DNA of 64,000 bases from JACKBC01 sp041391125 (GCA_041391125.1 JAWKON010000003.1:1-64000), one strand, 5' to 3'. Counted from the first letter of the stretch, positions 8,514 to 17,089 are shown. Notes: generated by a model from the sequence alone, not told the origin. Made by a program: numbers and translations.

Positions 8514-9062
8514 ATGTCACGTGTTGGACGACAACCAATTGTGATTGGTTCGAATGTGAAAATTGATGTGGATAAGGGCAATAAGGTGACGGTGACTGGC
8601 CCTAAAGGTACGCTGAGTGAGCAGATTAGCCCGGATTTGACCGTCGAGCAGGAAAATGGGCATTTGATTGTTAAGCGTCCTACCGATTCGCGGCATCACC
8701 GTTCGCAGCACGGATTGGCGCGTGCATTGATCAACAATATGGTGGTGGGTGTTACCCAAGGTTTTTCGCGGCGGCTTGAAGTGCGCGGTACGGGCTATCG
8801 CGCTGAGCAGCAGGGCAATAAACTGGTATTGCAGGTGGGCAAAAGCCACCCTGTTGAATTTACCCCACCCAGTAAGGATATTAGCTTTGAAGTGGCGAAA
8901 GATGGTCGCTCTTTTGAAATTCGCGGCATTGATAAATGCGAAGTGGGTGAACTGGCGGCTGTGATTCGCAAGACGCGCCCGCCGGAACCCTATAAGGGCA
9001 AAGGTATTCGCTATGATGGCGAATATGTACGCAGTAAAGCTGGTAAGGCTGGCAAGGCATAA
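8514..9062 (+). CDS. rplF: 50S ribosomal protein L6
   Basis: 182-residue L6 near the sarcin-ricin loop. Opens SRVGRQPIVI, has VTVTGPKGTLS, HGLARALINNMVVGVTQGF and the C-terminal signature KTRPPEPYKGKGIRY. The ATG at 8514 is preceded by AGGGAG; the upstream in-frame start at 8466 overlaps rpsH and adds nonsense residues. Confidence 0.97.
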   Translation: MSRVGRQPIVIGSNVKIDVDKGNKVTVTGPKGTLSEQISPDLTVEQENGHLIVKRPTDSRHHRSQHGLARALINNMVVGVTQGFSRRLEVRGTGYRAEQQGNKLVLQVGKSHPVEFTPPSKDISFEVAKDGRSFEIRGIDKCEVGELAAVIRKTRPPEPYKGKGIRYDGEYVRSKAGKAGKA

Positions 9063-9063
9063 C

Positions 9064-9148
9064 TATACTTGGCTCTGTCATAGATGAAAATCGAGCACCC
9101 GGCTAAAATTAGGTGTAATCCTTTTCATCTGTGCCAACCGCGAGTATA
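9064..9148 (+). repeat. Palindromic intergenic element, copy C
   Basis: 85 bases, same length as copy B. Starts TATACTTGGCTCTGTCAT and ends TGCCAACCGCGAGTATA; internal arms AGATGAAAA (9082-9090) and TTTTCATCT (9122-9130) pair. It begins one base after the rplF stop, so rplF mRNA would end in this hairpin. Confidence 0.85.
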
Positions 9149-9154
9149 TTTTGA

Positions 9155-9246
9155 AATTAGTCGCTTGTAATGGTGGGTGATAAAGGCGGTTCTATATGCT
9201 ACGCCGTTGTTGAAATCGCCAACATCGTTAAAGTGTGTTGAAAATG
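9155..9246 (+). repeat. Leader-like repeat, copy 2 (upstream of rplR)
   Basis: Resembles 4177-4273 in sequence and order of blocks (TAATGGTGGGTGA..., ATCGCCAACATCGTT, then GTGTGTTG). It ends about 15 bases before the rplR start. No coding potential seen. Could be an RNA leader that affects r-protein expression, or a second mobile repeat family. Confidence 0.5.
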
Positions 9247-9261
9247 TGAGGACGTGGACAA

Positions 9262-9627
9262 ATGGCTAAGGAAAGTCGCTCTGTTGGGCGAAAACGCAGA
9301 CACGATCGCGTGCGCAAGAAGATAACCGGCACCAATGCACGGCCGCGACTCAACGTGTTTCGCAGCCTGGAGCATATTTACGCACAGATCATTGATGATG
9401 AGGCTGGCCGCACGTTGGCATCTGCTTCGACCATTGACAAATCCCTGAAGGCTGAACTGGTGGATAAAAGTCCGCAGGAGCAGGCCAAGCTGGTGGGTAT
9501 TGCCATTGCAGAGCGGGCCAAGGCCAATGGGATAGAGACAGTCGTCTTTGATCGCGGTGGGTATCCATACCACGGCCGCGTGAAGGCGCTGGCCGAGGGC
9601 AGCCGCGAAGGTGGTTTGGCATTTTAG
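9262..9627 (+). CDS. rplR: 50S ribosomal protein L18
   Basis: 121-residue L18, the 5S rRNA binder. Basic N-terminus (RKRRHDRVRKKITGT), RPRLNVFRSLEHIYAQIIDD, then VFDRGGYPYHGRVKALAEG near the C-terminus. GAGGACG precedes the ATG. Normal length and order. Confidence 0.97.
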   Translation: MAKESRSVGRKRRHDRVRKKITGTNARPRLNVFRSLEHIYAQIIDDEAGRTLASASTIDKSLKAELVDKSPQEQAKLVGIAIAERAKANGIETVVFDRGGYPYHGRVKALAEGSREGGLAF

Positions 9628-9714
9628 GATTTGCCGCGCAATGTTGAAAACCATGTGTGCTTGAGCACATAGTCAATCTTAGACAGGGCCTAGCCTGGTA
9701 GTTGGAGAACAATA

Positions 9715-10263
9715 ATGGCACGACGGGAAAGACGACGAGAGAAAGAAAAAGAAGAACGAGAAGAGCTTGATGAGCGTGTAGTGCATATTGCGCGCACAGC
9801 CAAGGTTGTAAAGGGTGGACGCCGCTTTGCATTTCGCGCCGTTGTGGTGGTCGGTGATCAAAAAGGCTCTGTCGGTATTGGTGTGGGGAAGGCGCGCGAG
9901 GTGCCCGATGCAATTCGCAAAGCTTCGGAACAGGCGCGTAAGACGATGATCTCCATCCCGCTTTTGGGGACGACCATCCCCCACCCGATTGAAGCGAAGT
10001 TTGGCGCGGGCAAAGTTTTGCTCAAGCCGGCGAGCCCCGGAACGGGTGTTATTGCGGGCGGCGGTGTACGCGCTGTGGTGGAAGCGTGCGGCGTCAAGGA
10101 TATTTTGAGCAAGTCGTTAGGCAGCGACAATATCCTCAATGTGGTTCAAGCTACATTTGCCGGTCTGCAAGAGCTGCAAGATTTTCAGCAGGAAGCAAAG
10201 CGACGCGGCGTGGATCCAAAGCGCATTGCGCCGTTCTGGCACAAGGGGGAAGTATATGGCTGA
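9715..10263 (+). CDS. rpsE: 30S ribosomal protein S5
   Basis: 182-residue S5, involved in decoding fidelity. After a charged N-terminus it shows RTAKVVKGGRRFAFRAVVVV, GKAREVPDAIRKA, the PHPIEAKFGAGKVLLKPA block, GTGVIAGG and VRAVVEACGVKDI. Its last eight bases overlap rpmD, so those two are translationally coupled. Confidence 0.98.
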   Translation: MARRERRREKEKEEREELDERVVHIARTAKVVKGGRRFAFRAVVVVGDQKGSVGIGVGKAREVPDAIRKASEQARKTMISIPLLGTTIPHPIEAKFGAGKVLLKPASPGTGVIAGGGVRAVVEACGVKDILSKSLGSDNILNVVQATFAGLQELQDFQQEAKRRGVDPKRIAPFWHKGEVYG

Positions 10264-10444
10264 GAAAAAGCTGCTGGTAACGTTGGTGAACAGCCCGATT
10301 GGCTATCATCAATCCCAGAAAGATACAGTGCGGGCGCTTGGGCTGCGCAAAATTCGGCAGACTGTTGAGAAAGAAGATACGCCGGTGATACGCGGCATGA
10401 TTAATAAAGTTTCACATTTGGTTGAAGTTGAAGAAGGAAATTAA
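10256..10444 (+). CDS. rpmD: 50S ribosomal protein L30
   Basis: 62-residue L30: LLVTLVNSPIGYHQSQKDTV, then LGLRKIRQTVEKEDTPVIRG. I start at the ATG at 10256, which overlaps the end of rpsE and follows AAGGGGGA; a longer reading from 10139 overlaps rpsE heavily and is spurious. rplO starts two bases after its stop. Confidence 0.97.
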   Translation: MAEKKLLVTLVNSPIGYHQSQKDTVRALGLRKIRQTVEKEDTPVIRGMINKVSHLVEVEEGN

Positions 10445-10446
10445 CG

Positions 10447-10926
10447 ATGAAATTGCATGACCTGCGTCCCTCAGAAGGGTCCACAAAGAAGCGCAAGCGA
10501 GTAGGTCGTGGTACTGGTTCTGGCAAGGGCAAAACCAGTACGCGCGGCACAAAGGGGCAAAAGTCACGCACGGGCGGTAGCTTACGCGTGGTTTTTGAGG
10601 GTGGTCAGCTTCCATTGGTGAAGCGGTTGCCCAAATTGCGTGGTTTTAATAATCGGTTCAAGGTACACTATTCCGCCGTGAATGTGGATGTATTGGCGGA
10701 GCGCTTTGAGTCCGGGGCAGACGTATCGCCGGAAGCGCTGCATGGTGTGGGCCTGTTAGGCCGGCCGGTTGATCCGTTGGTTGTCTTGGGACGGGGCGAT
10801 ATTGATAAGCCTTTGCACGTGAAGACGCATCGGATTAGCGCTGGCGCCCAGCAGAAGATTGAAGCTGCTGGCGGCACGGTTGAGATTTTGCCCTACGAGG
10901 TTAATAAACGATTGCCTCGTTCATAA
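10447..10926 (+). CDS. rplO: 50S ribosomal protein L15
   Basis: 159-residue L15: LHDLRPSEGSTKKRKRVGRG, GSGKGKTSTRGTKGQKSRTG and the FEGGQLPLVKRLPKLRGF motif. AAGGAAAT, inside the end of rpmD, is the ribosome binding site. Slightly longer than average at the C-terminus. It is followed by secY after about 105 bases. Confidence 0.97.
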   Translation: MKLHDLRPSEGSTKKRKRVGRGTGSGKGKTSTRGTKGQKSRTGGSLRVVFEGGQLPLVKRLPKLRGFNNRFKVHYSAVNVDVLAERFESGADVSPEALHGVGLLGRPVDPLVVLGRGDIDKPLHVKTHRISAGAQQKIEAAGGTVEILPYEVNKRLPRS

Positions 10927-11032
10927 GGTTATTTTGTGCGAATTTGCTATTTAGGTGCGATTGTTCTTACGGCCCTCGTGAGATAAGACGCCCCTTATGT
11001 GCTGTTCGTTTATTTCATAGGGGATATTCTCC

Positions 11033-12367
11033 ATGATTGAAGCTGTACGAAATGCATTCCGTCTGCCCGACCTGCGCCAAAAATTGTTGATCACGTTTGG
11101 CATTTTGATCCTTTATCGATTTGCCGCTAATATTCCGCTGCCTGGTGTGGATAGGGCTGCGCTGGCCAACATTTTTAATTCTAATGATGAAAATGTTTTT
11201 CTAAGTTTTCTTAACTTTTTCAGCGGTGGTGGGCTGGCGCAGATGGGCGTAATGGCTTTGGGTGTATATCCATATATTACATCCTCCATTATTATGCAGC
11301 TTTTGACGCCGATTGTGCCTGCTTTGGAGGAGTTGAGCAAAGAAGGTGAGCAAGGCCGGCAGAAGATTAATCAGTATACTTATTGGTTAACGATTCCATT
11401 GGCGGCGCTACAGGCAATAACGCAGGCTACGTTGTTAAATCGCCAGTTTGGTATTTTGACTGAGTGGGGCTTTACGGGCAGCGCATTATTAACCTCGCTC
11501 ACGTTAATCATTGGGATGACGGCGGGCACCATGTTTGCGGTTTGGCTGGGTCAGTTGCTGACCGAACAGGGCATTGGCAACGGTGTATCGTTGATCATTT
11601 TTGCCGGTATTTTGGCTTCGGTGCCAGGGCAGATTCAGCGTTTGTCGCAAAATCTGGTAATGCTTGGCCTATTTGCTTTGATTACCATTTTAACCATTGC
11701 GCTGATCGTTTGGGTGCATGAGGGGCAGCGGCGCATTCCCGTCCAATATGGGAAGCGCGTACGCACTATGCGCGGCAACCGGTTGATGATGGTGGGTGGA
11801 CAAAGTACATATGTGCCAATGCGCGTGAATACCGCGGGCATGATCCCTTTGATTTTTGCCAATAGTTTGCTGATTTTGCCGAGTACATTAGCTACCTATT
11901 TTGTGACGAATCCCGGTTGGATTGGTTCGGTGGCGTCCACAATTGTTAACTTGATGAGCCCAACCAATCCTGTGTATTGGATTCTCTATTTCTTGTTGAC
12001 AGTAGCCTTTACCTATTTTTATACGGATGTGATGTTTCGGCAGCAAAATTTGCCGGAAACTTTGCAGAAGCAGGGTGGGTTTATTCCCGGTATTCGCCCA
12101 GGGCCACGTACAGAATCCTATTTGAATGGTGTGCTCTCGCGTATTACGCTTGTAGGCGCCCTATTTTTGGGACTTGTGGCTGTCTTGCCTTATATCGTGG
12201 GCGTCATAGCGGATGGTTTGTTTGGCGGTGCTGGGATTGCCTCTAACTATCGAACATTGATCATCAGCAGCACGGGTCTTCTGATTGTGGTGGGTGTGGT
12301 GCTTGACACAATGAAGCAAATTGAAGCGCAGTTGCTCATGCGCAATTATGAAGGTTTCATACGGTAA
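11033..12367 (+). CDS. secY: Preprotein translocase subunit SecY
   Basis: 444-residue, ten-helix channel subunit of the Sec translocon in the cytoplasmic membrane. Recognised by LLITFGILILYRFAANIPLPG in parts, FSGGGLAQMGVMALGVYPYI, GNGVSLIIFAGI, the RRIPVQYGKR loop and PGIRPGPRTESYL. AGGGGAT lies upstream of the ATG. It sits in the usual place before adk and would insert the secreted proteins coded later in this window. Confidence 0.98.
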   Translation: MIEAVRNAFRLPDLRQKLLITFGILILYRFAANIPLPGVDRAALANIFNSNDENVFLSFLNFFSGGGLAQMGVMALGVYPYITSSIIMQLLTPIVPALEELSKEGEQGRQKINQYTYWLTIPLAALQAITQATLLNRQFGILTEWGFTGSALLTSLTLIIGMTAGTMFAVWLGQLLTEQGIGNGVSLIIFAGILASVPGQIQRLSQNLVMLGLFALITILTIALIVWVHEGQRRIPVQYGKRVRTMRGNRLMMVGGQSTYVPMRVNTAGMIPLIFANSLLILPSTLATYFVTNPGWIGSVASTIVNLMSPTNPVYWILYFLLTVAFTYFYTDVMFRQQNLPETLQKQGGFIPGIRPGPRTESYLNGVLSRITLVGALFLGLVAVLPYIVGVIADGLFGGAGIASNYRTLIISSTGLLIVVGVVLDTMKQIEAQLLMRNYEGFIR

Positions 12368-12381
12368 GGATTCACACGGTA

Positions 12382-13041
12382 ATGAGTGTAAATAGCCGTA
12401 CGTATATTGTGCTGCTCGGTGTACCTGGTGCAGGCAAAGGAACCCAAGCACAACTGCTGCAAGAAAAATTGGGGTTGCCTCAAATCTCGACGGGCGACAT
12501 TTTTCGATATAATTTGAAAAATGAGACTGAGTTGGGGCTGTTGGCCAAGAGCTTTATGGATAAAGGTGACCTTGTTCCTGATGAGGTGACCATCCGTATG
12601 GTGGAGGATCGTCTCCAACAGGAGGATTGTAATGGTGGCGCCATTATGGATGGTTTCCCACGTAATCTTGTGCAGGCTGAAGCTTTTGCGAAGATGACGG
12701 CCCCCTATGGCGGGGTGAGCGTGGCGCCGCTGGTCTCCATTGAAGATGATGATGCGATTGAGCGTATTACGGGCCGGCGTAGTTGCCGGACGTGTGGCGC
12801 CGTATACCATGTAAAATTCAATCCGCCCAAGCAAGCCGATATTTGTGATAATGATGGCGGGCCGCTGTATCAGCGTGATGACGACAAGGCGGAAACGGTA
12901 CGCAATCGGCTATATGTTTACTACAAACAAACCGCACCCTTAGTCGGCTACTATTTTGCCAAAAAATTATTGGTCGAATTGGATGGGGCTCGTCCAATAG
13001 CCGCAGTGCATGAGGAATTGTTGTCTCTCGTCAGATCATAA
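12382..13041 (+). CDS. adk: Adenylate kinase
   Basis: 219 residues, long-form adenylate kinase (ATP + AMP to 2 ADP). P-loop GVPGAGKGT at 13-21, AMP-site motif STGDIFR, DGFPRN, and a LID domain with Cys-x2-Cys (SCRTCG) and a later Cys-Asp pair (CDNDGG), the layout of zinc-binding LIDs of the C-C-C-D type. Starts 14 bases after secY, the common order. Confidence 0.97.
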   Translation: MSVNSRTYIVLLGVPGAGKGTQAQLLQEKLGLPQISTGDIFRYNLKNETELGLLAKSFMDKGDLVPDEVTIRMVEDRLQQEDCNGGAIMDGFPRNLVQAEAFAKMTAPYGGVSVAPLVSIEDDDAIERITGRRSCRTCGAVYHVKFNPPKQADICDNDGGPLYQRDDDKAETVRNRLYVYYKQTAPLVGYYFAKKLLVELDGARPIAAVHEELLSLVRS

Positions 13042-13064
13042 TTTTATCAATACGACACTAAATC

Positions 13065-13886
13065 ATGTTTAAACGCAGTGGACGAAAGTTGTTGAGGCGC
13101 ACGCGGGCAAATCGAACGCAGCCGCAGTCTGTCCCGATTTTGAAGAGCCCGCAAGAGATCCAGATCATGCGTGAGGCTGGGCGTATTGTGGCGCGTGTGC
13201 ATCAGGCACTCAAGGAGGCTGTGCAGCCCGGCGTCAGCACCTGGGAGTTGGATCAGGTCGCATTGGGCGTGATGCAGAAGTATAATGCGACCTCGAGCTT
13301 TTTAGGCTATAAGGGTTATCCTGCCAATATTTGTGCCAGCATAAATGAAGAGCTTGTGCATGGCATTCCAAACAAAAAGCGGCGCCTACGAGATGGTGAT
13401 ATTATTAGCATCGATATTGGCGTGTTTCATCGAGGTTTTGTGGGTGACAGCGCATGGAGCTATGCAGTTGGCCAGATCCATGATAACGCGCAAAAGTTGA
13501 TGAAGGTAACCGAAGAGAGCCTGTATGCAGGCATTCAATTTGCGACTGTTGGCAACCAGGTCAAAGATATAAGCCGAGCCATCCAGAATCATGTTGAGGG
13601 CAATGGACTCTACATCGTACGCGAATACACCGGACACGGGGTGGGCCGGGAGATGCATGAGCCGCCACAAGTGCTCAACTATGTGGGGGGAGATGCTGAT
13701 GGCAATTTGCTTTTGCAACCTGGCATGGTAATAGCCATTGAGCCCATGGTGCAGTTGTCGACCTGGGAGACCGAGACATTGCGTGATAAGTGGACTGTGA
13801 TCAGCAAGGATCACAATCTGGCTTGCCATTTTGAACACACCGTTGCTATCACGAACTCTGGTCCCAAGATTTTGACTTTGCCCTGA
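13065..13886 (+). CDS. map: Methionine aminopeptidase, type I
   Basis: 273 residues. Removes the N-terminal methionine of nascent proteins. Metal ligands of the pita-bread fold are visible in SIDIG (Asp), GDSAW (Asp), TGHGVGREMHE (His), AIEPM (Glu) and FEHTVA (Glu). The first 25 residues are strongly basic (KRSGRKLLRRTRANR) and extend beyond the usual type Ia N-terminus; the start at 13065 has no clear Shine-Dalgarno, so a start further in cannot be excluded. Confidence 0.96.
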   Translation: MFKRSGRKLLRRTRANRTQPQSVPILKSPQEIQIMREAGRIVARVHQALKEAVQPGVSTWELDQVALGVMQKYNATSSFLGYKGYPANICASINEELVHGIPNKKRRLRDGDIISIDIGVFHRGFVGDSAWSYAVGQIHDNAQKLMKVTEESLYAGIQFATVGNQVKDISRAIQNHVEGNGLYIVREYTGHGVGREMHEPPQVLNYVGGDADGNLLLQPGMVIAIEPMVQLSTWETETLRDKWTVISKDHNLACHFEHTVAITNSGPKILTLP

Positions 13887-14072
13887 TGATGTGCTATTCT
13901 TGTTTAGTTGCGCCAAAAGAGGATAGCCTTTTCGATGGTGAGTAATATTTTACGGTGGCTGAGCTGAAAATCGGCCATTAATGAGCGAATTCAGTCGGGC
14001 CGTAAGTGCCGGTTATGAAGTGCCGGTTATGACATAGCGCAAAGCATATAGAGCAGAATTTACGAGGTGGAT
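13887..14072 (+). other. map-rpmJ gap, infA absent
   Basis: 186 bases where infA is usually found. No IF-1-like reading frame of about 72 codons fits. It contains a perfect tandem duplication of the 14-mer AGTGCCGGTTATGA (14005-14018 and 14019-14032). Confidence 0.6.
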
Positions 14073-14186
14073 ATGAAAGTTCGACCGTCTGTCAAGAAAA
14101 TGTGCGAAAATTGCAAAGTAATTAAGCGGCGTGGCGTGGTGCGCGTAATTTGTACAAACCCAAAGCATAAGCAACGCCAGGGTTGA
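14073..14186 (+). CDS. rpmJ: 50S ribosomal protein L36
   Basis: 37-residue L36, too short for most ORF filters. Starts MKVRPSVKKMCENCK; zinc ligands C11, C14, C27 and H32 are all present and it ends with basic residues (KHKQRQG). GAGGTGG lies just before the ATG. Standard position before rpsM. Confidence 0.96.
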   Translation: MKVRPSVKKMCENCKVIKRRGVVRVICTNPKHKQRQG

Positions 14187-14259
14187 TTTAGAGATTGATT
14201 TGCTGATTGAACCAGTGACGGGTAAGAAGTAATATCCGATAGCAGGAAGAGGGGCGAAC

Positions 14260-14640
14260 ATGGCACGTATAGCTGGTGTGGATATTCCACGTGAAAAGCG
14301 CGTTGAAATTTCTTTGACATACATTTACGGTATTGGGCGAAAAACCAGCCAAGATATTTTGGCCAATACGCAGATCGATCCTAATACACGGGTCAAAGAT
14401 CTAGATGAGAATCAATTAACGCGGCTGCGTGAGTATATTGATCGCAACCATAAAGTGGAAGGCGATTTGCGCCGCGAAGTGAGCATGAACATCAAGCGGC
14501 TCATTGAAATTGGCACTTATCGCGGCTTGCGTCACCGTCGCAATTTGCCTTCGCGCGGTCAGCGCACGCGTACAAATGCGCGTACCTTGCGTGGCTCTAA
14601 GAAAACGGTAGCCGGTAAAAAGCGTGCTGCTCGCAAGTAA
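14260..14640 (+). CDS. rpsM: 30S ribosomal protein S13
   Basis: 126-residue S13 of the 30S head. MARIAGVDIPREKRVEISLT start, IYGIGRKTSQDIL, then RRHRRNLPSRGQRTRTNART-type signature (GLRHRRNLPSRGQRTRTNA). AGGAAGAGG lies upstream. Starts the alpha-operon block rpsM-rpsK-rpsD-rpoA-rplQ. Confidence 0.98.
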   Translation: MARIAGVDIPREKRVEISLTYIYGIGRKTSQDILANTQIDPNTRVKDLDENQLTRLREYIDRNHKVEGDLRREVSMNIKRLIEIGTYRGLRHRRNLPSRGQRTRTNARTLRGSKKTVAGKKRAARK

Positions 14641-14683
14641 TCCTAATTTGTCGGTTTTATTCAATTGCAGGTGAGGGAAAATC

Positions 14684-15088
14684 ATGGCTCGACCGCAGCG
14701 ACGACGAGATCGAAAACAGACCAGGCGCGAGAAGAAGAACGTGCCGCGTGGGCAAGTTCATATTCATGCTTCTTTTAATAACACAATTATTACCATTACC
14801 GATTTGGATGGCAATACGCTCTCTTGGGCAAGCAGCGGCACAGCCGGTTTTAAGGGGAGCCGCAAGTCTACCCCATTTGCGGCCCAACTCGCAGCGCAGA
14901 ACGCTGCTTCGGCCGCCCGGAGCGATTTTAACATGCGCGAAGTGCATGTCTTTGTCAAAGGCCCTGGCCCCGGCCGCGAGAGTTCTGTGCGATCGGTCCA
15001 GGCGGCTGGTCTCACCGTTTTGTCGATTACAGACATTACCCCATTGCCGCATAATGGGTGTCGGCCGCCGAAGCGCCGCCGCGTATAG
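14684..15088 (+). CDS. rpsK: 30S ribosomal protein S11
   Basis: 134-residue S11. After a basic N-terminus it shows HIHASFNNTIITITD, SWASSGTAGFKGSRKSTPFA, VHVFVKGPGPGRESSVR and PLPHNGCRPPKRRRV at the C-terminus. GAGGGA precedes the ATG. About 150 bases without a recognisable gene follow before rpsD. Confidence 0.98.
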   Translation: MARPQRRRDRKQTRREKKNVPRGQVHIHASFNNTIITITDLDGNTLSWASSGTAGFKGSRKSTPFAAQLAAQNAASAARSDFNMREVHVFVKGPGPGRESSVRSVQAAGLTVLSITDITPLPHNGCRPPKRRRV

Positions 15089-15240
15089 GCGCATAGTATG
15101 CCTGCCTAACCGTGGCGCTGGTTTGGCGCAAGTGCTGAATAAATTGAACAATGTGCATTACATTGATCACTGGCCGCGAGGTCGTAGGTGTTAATGCGCT
15201 TAGAGTAATTAATTGAACTTTTTGATGAGTTGGGGGGACA

Positions 15241-15882
15241 ATGGCCAGATATACAGACCCTGTATGTAAGCTGTGCCGCCGAGAAGGGCAAAAGCTGTTT
15301 CTAAAGGGAGAGCGATGCTTGGGGCCGAAATGCGCGCTTGAAAGACGCTCATTTCCACCGGGTGATCATGGGCGCAAAGCTGCATTTCGCCGCAAGATGT
15401 CTGATTTTGGTACGCAGCTGCGTGAGAAGCAGAAGGCGCGCCGCATTTATGGCGTTATGGAACGACAGTTTCGCCGTTATTTTAGAGAGGCAAGCCGTCG
15501 CAAAGGTTTGACCGGTAGCACGCTGCTTTCTATTTTGGAAAGTCGTTTGGATAACGTCGTGTACCGCTTGGGCTTTGCCGATAGCCGAGCGCAGGCTCGT
15601 CAATTGGTCCGTCATGGGCATTTTGAAGTAAATGGCCGCAAGACAGACATTCCCTCCTATATTGTAAATGTAGGGGATGTAATTGCGGTGCGCACAAATA
15701 GTAATAAGACAGAGTATTTCAAAGATCGCGCCCAGCTTATGCAGGGTGGCACAAGATCGCCTCAATGGCTGAATGTGAACTTTGCCGATATGCGCGGCTC
15801 TGTGCTTGCTGTACCTAGCCGTGAGGATATTGATATCCAGCTCAATGAACAGCTTATTGTAGAGTACTACAACAGCCGCTGA
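15241..15882 (+). CDS. rpsD: 30S ribosomal protein S4, zinc form
   Basis: 213-residue S4, a 16S rRNA binder that starts 30S assembly and often represses the alpha operon. Zinc-type N-terminus with C9, C12, C26 and C31. Contains FGTQLREKQKARRIYGVMER, the S4 RNA-binding signature SRLDNVVYRLGFADSRAQAR and RQLVRHGHFEVNGRK. GGGGGG precedes the ATG. Confidence 0.98.
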   Translation: MARYTDPVCKLCRREGQKLFLKGERCLGPKCALERRSFPPGDHGRKAAFRRKMSDFGTQLREKQKARRIYGVMERQFRRYFREASRRKGLTGSTLLSILESRLDNVVYRLGFADSRAQARQLVRHGHFEVNGRKTDIPSYIVNVGDVIAVRTNSNKTEYFKDRAQLMQGGTRSPQWLNVNFADMRGSVLAVPSREDIDIQLNEQLIVEYYNSR

Positions 15883-16066
15883 TCTTGTTTGATGTTTTGG
15901 CCTTTAAGGCTTATTGTGGATTTTGCTGAGTCCGCAATTATCAAGCTTGGCGACTACTTCAAATTGACGTGATTGTGGTGTGTTCAATCTTGATAATACT
16001 CTGCTAGTTTCCCAATGAGTTGCATATCGGTTGACATGCAGTTCTTATAATAGGGAGGGATTGCCG
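15883..16066 (+). other. rpsD-rpoA intergenic region
   Basis: About 180 bases without a gene. It holds a nine-base inverted repeat ATTATCAAG (15937-15945) / CTTGATAAT (15989-15997). Just before rpoA are a TTGACA and a TATAAT separated by nine bases, too close for an ordinary sigma-70 promoter. Confidence 0.4.
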
Positions 16067-17089
16067 TTGTTAAACATGGTTTTGCCAAAAATTGAAATCG
16101 AGGCAAGTTCACGAAACTACGGCCATTTTGTGGTAAGTCCGCTGGAAAGCGGCTATGGCATTACGCTCGGCAACTCATTGCGCCGGGTTTTATTGTCCAG
16201 TCTGATGGGAGCCGCCGTTTCTTCTCTGCGCATTAGCGGGATTCACCATGAATTTTCACCGATTCCTCACGTTCGTGAAGACACAACGCAGCTCATTTTG
16301 AACGTGAAACAAATTCGGTTTAAGTGCGCCAGCGAAGAGCCGGTGCGTATTCATGTGGAAGTCACTCAGGAGGGACCGGTCACGGCGGGTGATCTGGTTT
16401 GCCCCCCCGAAGTTGAAGTGGTTAACCCTGATCAATATCTGTTGACGGCTGATTCTAACGAGGTGGACCTGGATATTGAGATGGTTGTGGAAGTCGGTCG
16501 GGGTTATAGCCCTGCTGAGGAACGCTCAAAGCTGCCACTGGGTGAAATTCCGGTGGATGCGATTTTCAGCCCGGTGAAAAAAGCTGCCTACCGCGTGGAA
16601 CGCACCCGCATTGGGCAACAGACCGATTATGACAAGTTGAACTTGGAAGTGTGGACGGACGGCACTATTGCGCCCGAGGATTCTGTACGCAAATCTGCTA
16701 ATATCCTTGTGCAATATTTGACGTTGCTAGCGGGCGCCGAAACCGTCGAAGTCGAACAGCCGGAAGTGAAGGAAGAGGGAATTCCCAGCCGAGTTTATGA
16801 CGCACCGATTGAGGAGTTGGAACTGACTGTACGCGCGTATAATTGTCTCAAACGGGCTGGCATAACAAAAGTGGGCGAGATTTTGCGCCGCATGGAAAAA
16901 GGCGAAGAAGAGATGCTTGCAATTCGCAATTTTGGCAAGAAGTCTTTGGATGAACTTGTCGAGCGCCTGCAGGCGAAGAATTATCTCAACGTTCCCGGTG
17001 TTGATTTGAGCGCATTCTTAGATTCTTTGTCGAATCCCAGCCGCGATGGCGAGGAAGATGATGAAGAGTTGGAAGAAGTAGACGCTTAA
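16067..17089 (+). CDS. rpoA: DNA-directed RNA polymerase subunit alpha
   Basis: About 340 residues. N-terminal assembly domain with NYGHFVVSPLESGYGITLGN and RRVLLSSLMGAAV; C-terminal domain with PIEELELTVRAYNCLKRAGI and RNFGKKSLDELVERL, which contacts UP elements and activators. The C-terminus ends in an acidic tail (EEDDEELEEVDA). No ATG sits well: GGGAGG at 16053-16058 best serves TTG at 16067; ATG at 16076 and TTG at 16061 are alternatives. Confidence 0.95.
   Translation: MLNMVLPKIEIEASSRNYGHFVVSPLESGYGITLGNSLRRVLLSSLMGAAVSSLRISGIHHEFSPIPHVREDTTQLILNVKQIRFKCASEEPVRIHVEVTQEGPVTAGDLVCPPEVEVVNPDQYLLTADSNEVDLDIEMVVEVGRGYSPAEERSKLPLGEIPVDAIFSPVKKAAYRVERTRIGQQTDYDKLNLEVWTDGTIAPEDSVRKSANILVQYLTLLAGAETVEVEQPEVKEEGIPSRVYDAPIEELELTVRAYNCLKRAGITKVGEILRRMEKGEEEMLAIRNFGKKSLDELVERLQAKNYLNVPGVDLSAFLDSLSNPSRDGEEDDEELEEVDA

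Noticed and set aside
16031..16051. TTGACA and TATAAT before rpoA as a promoter
   Set aside because: Only nine bases separate the two hexamers, far less than the 16-18 needed by sigma-70 polymerase.
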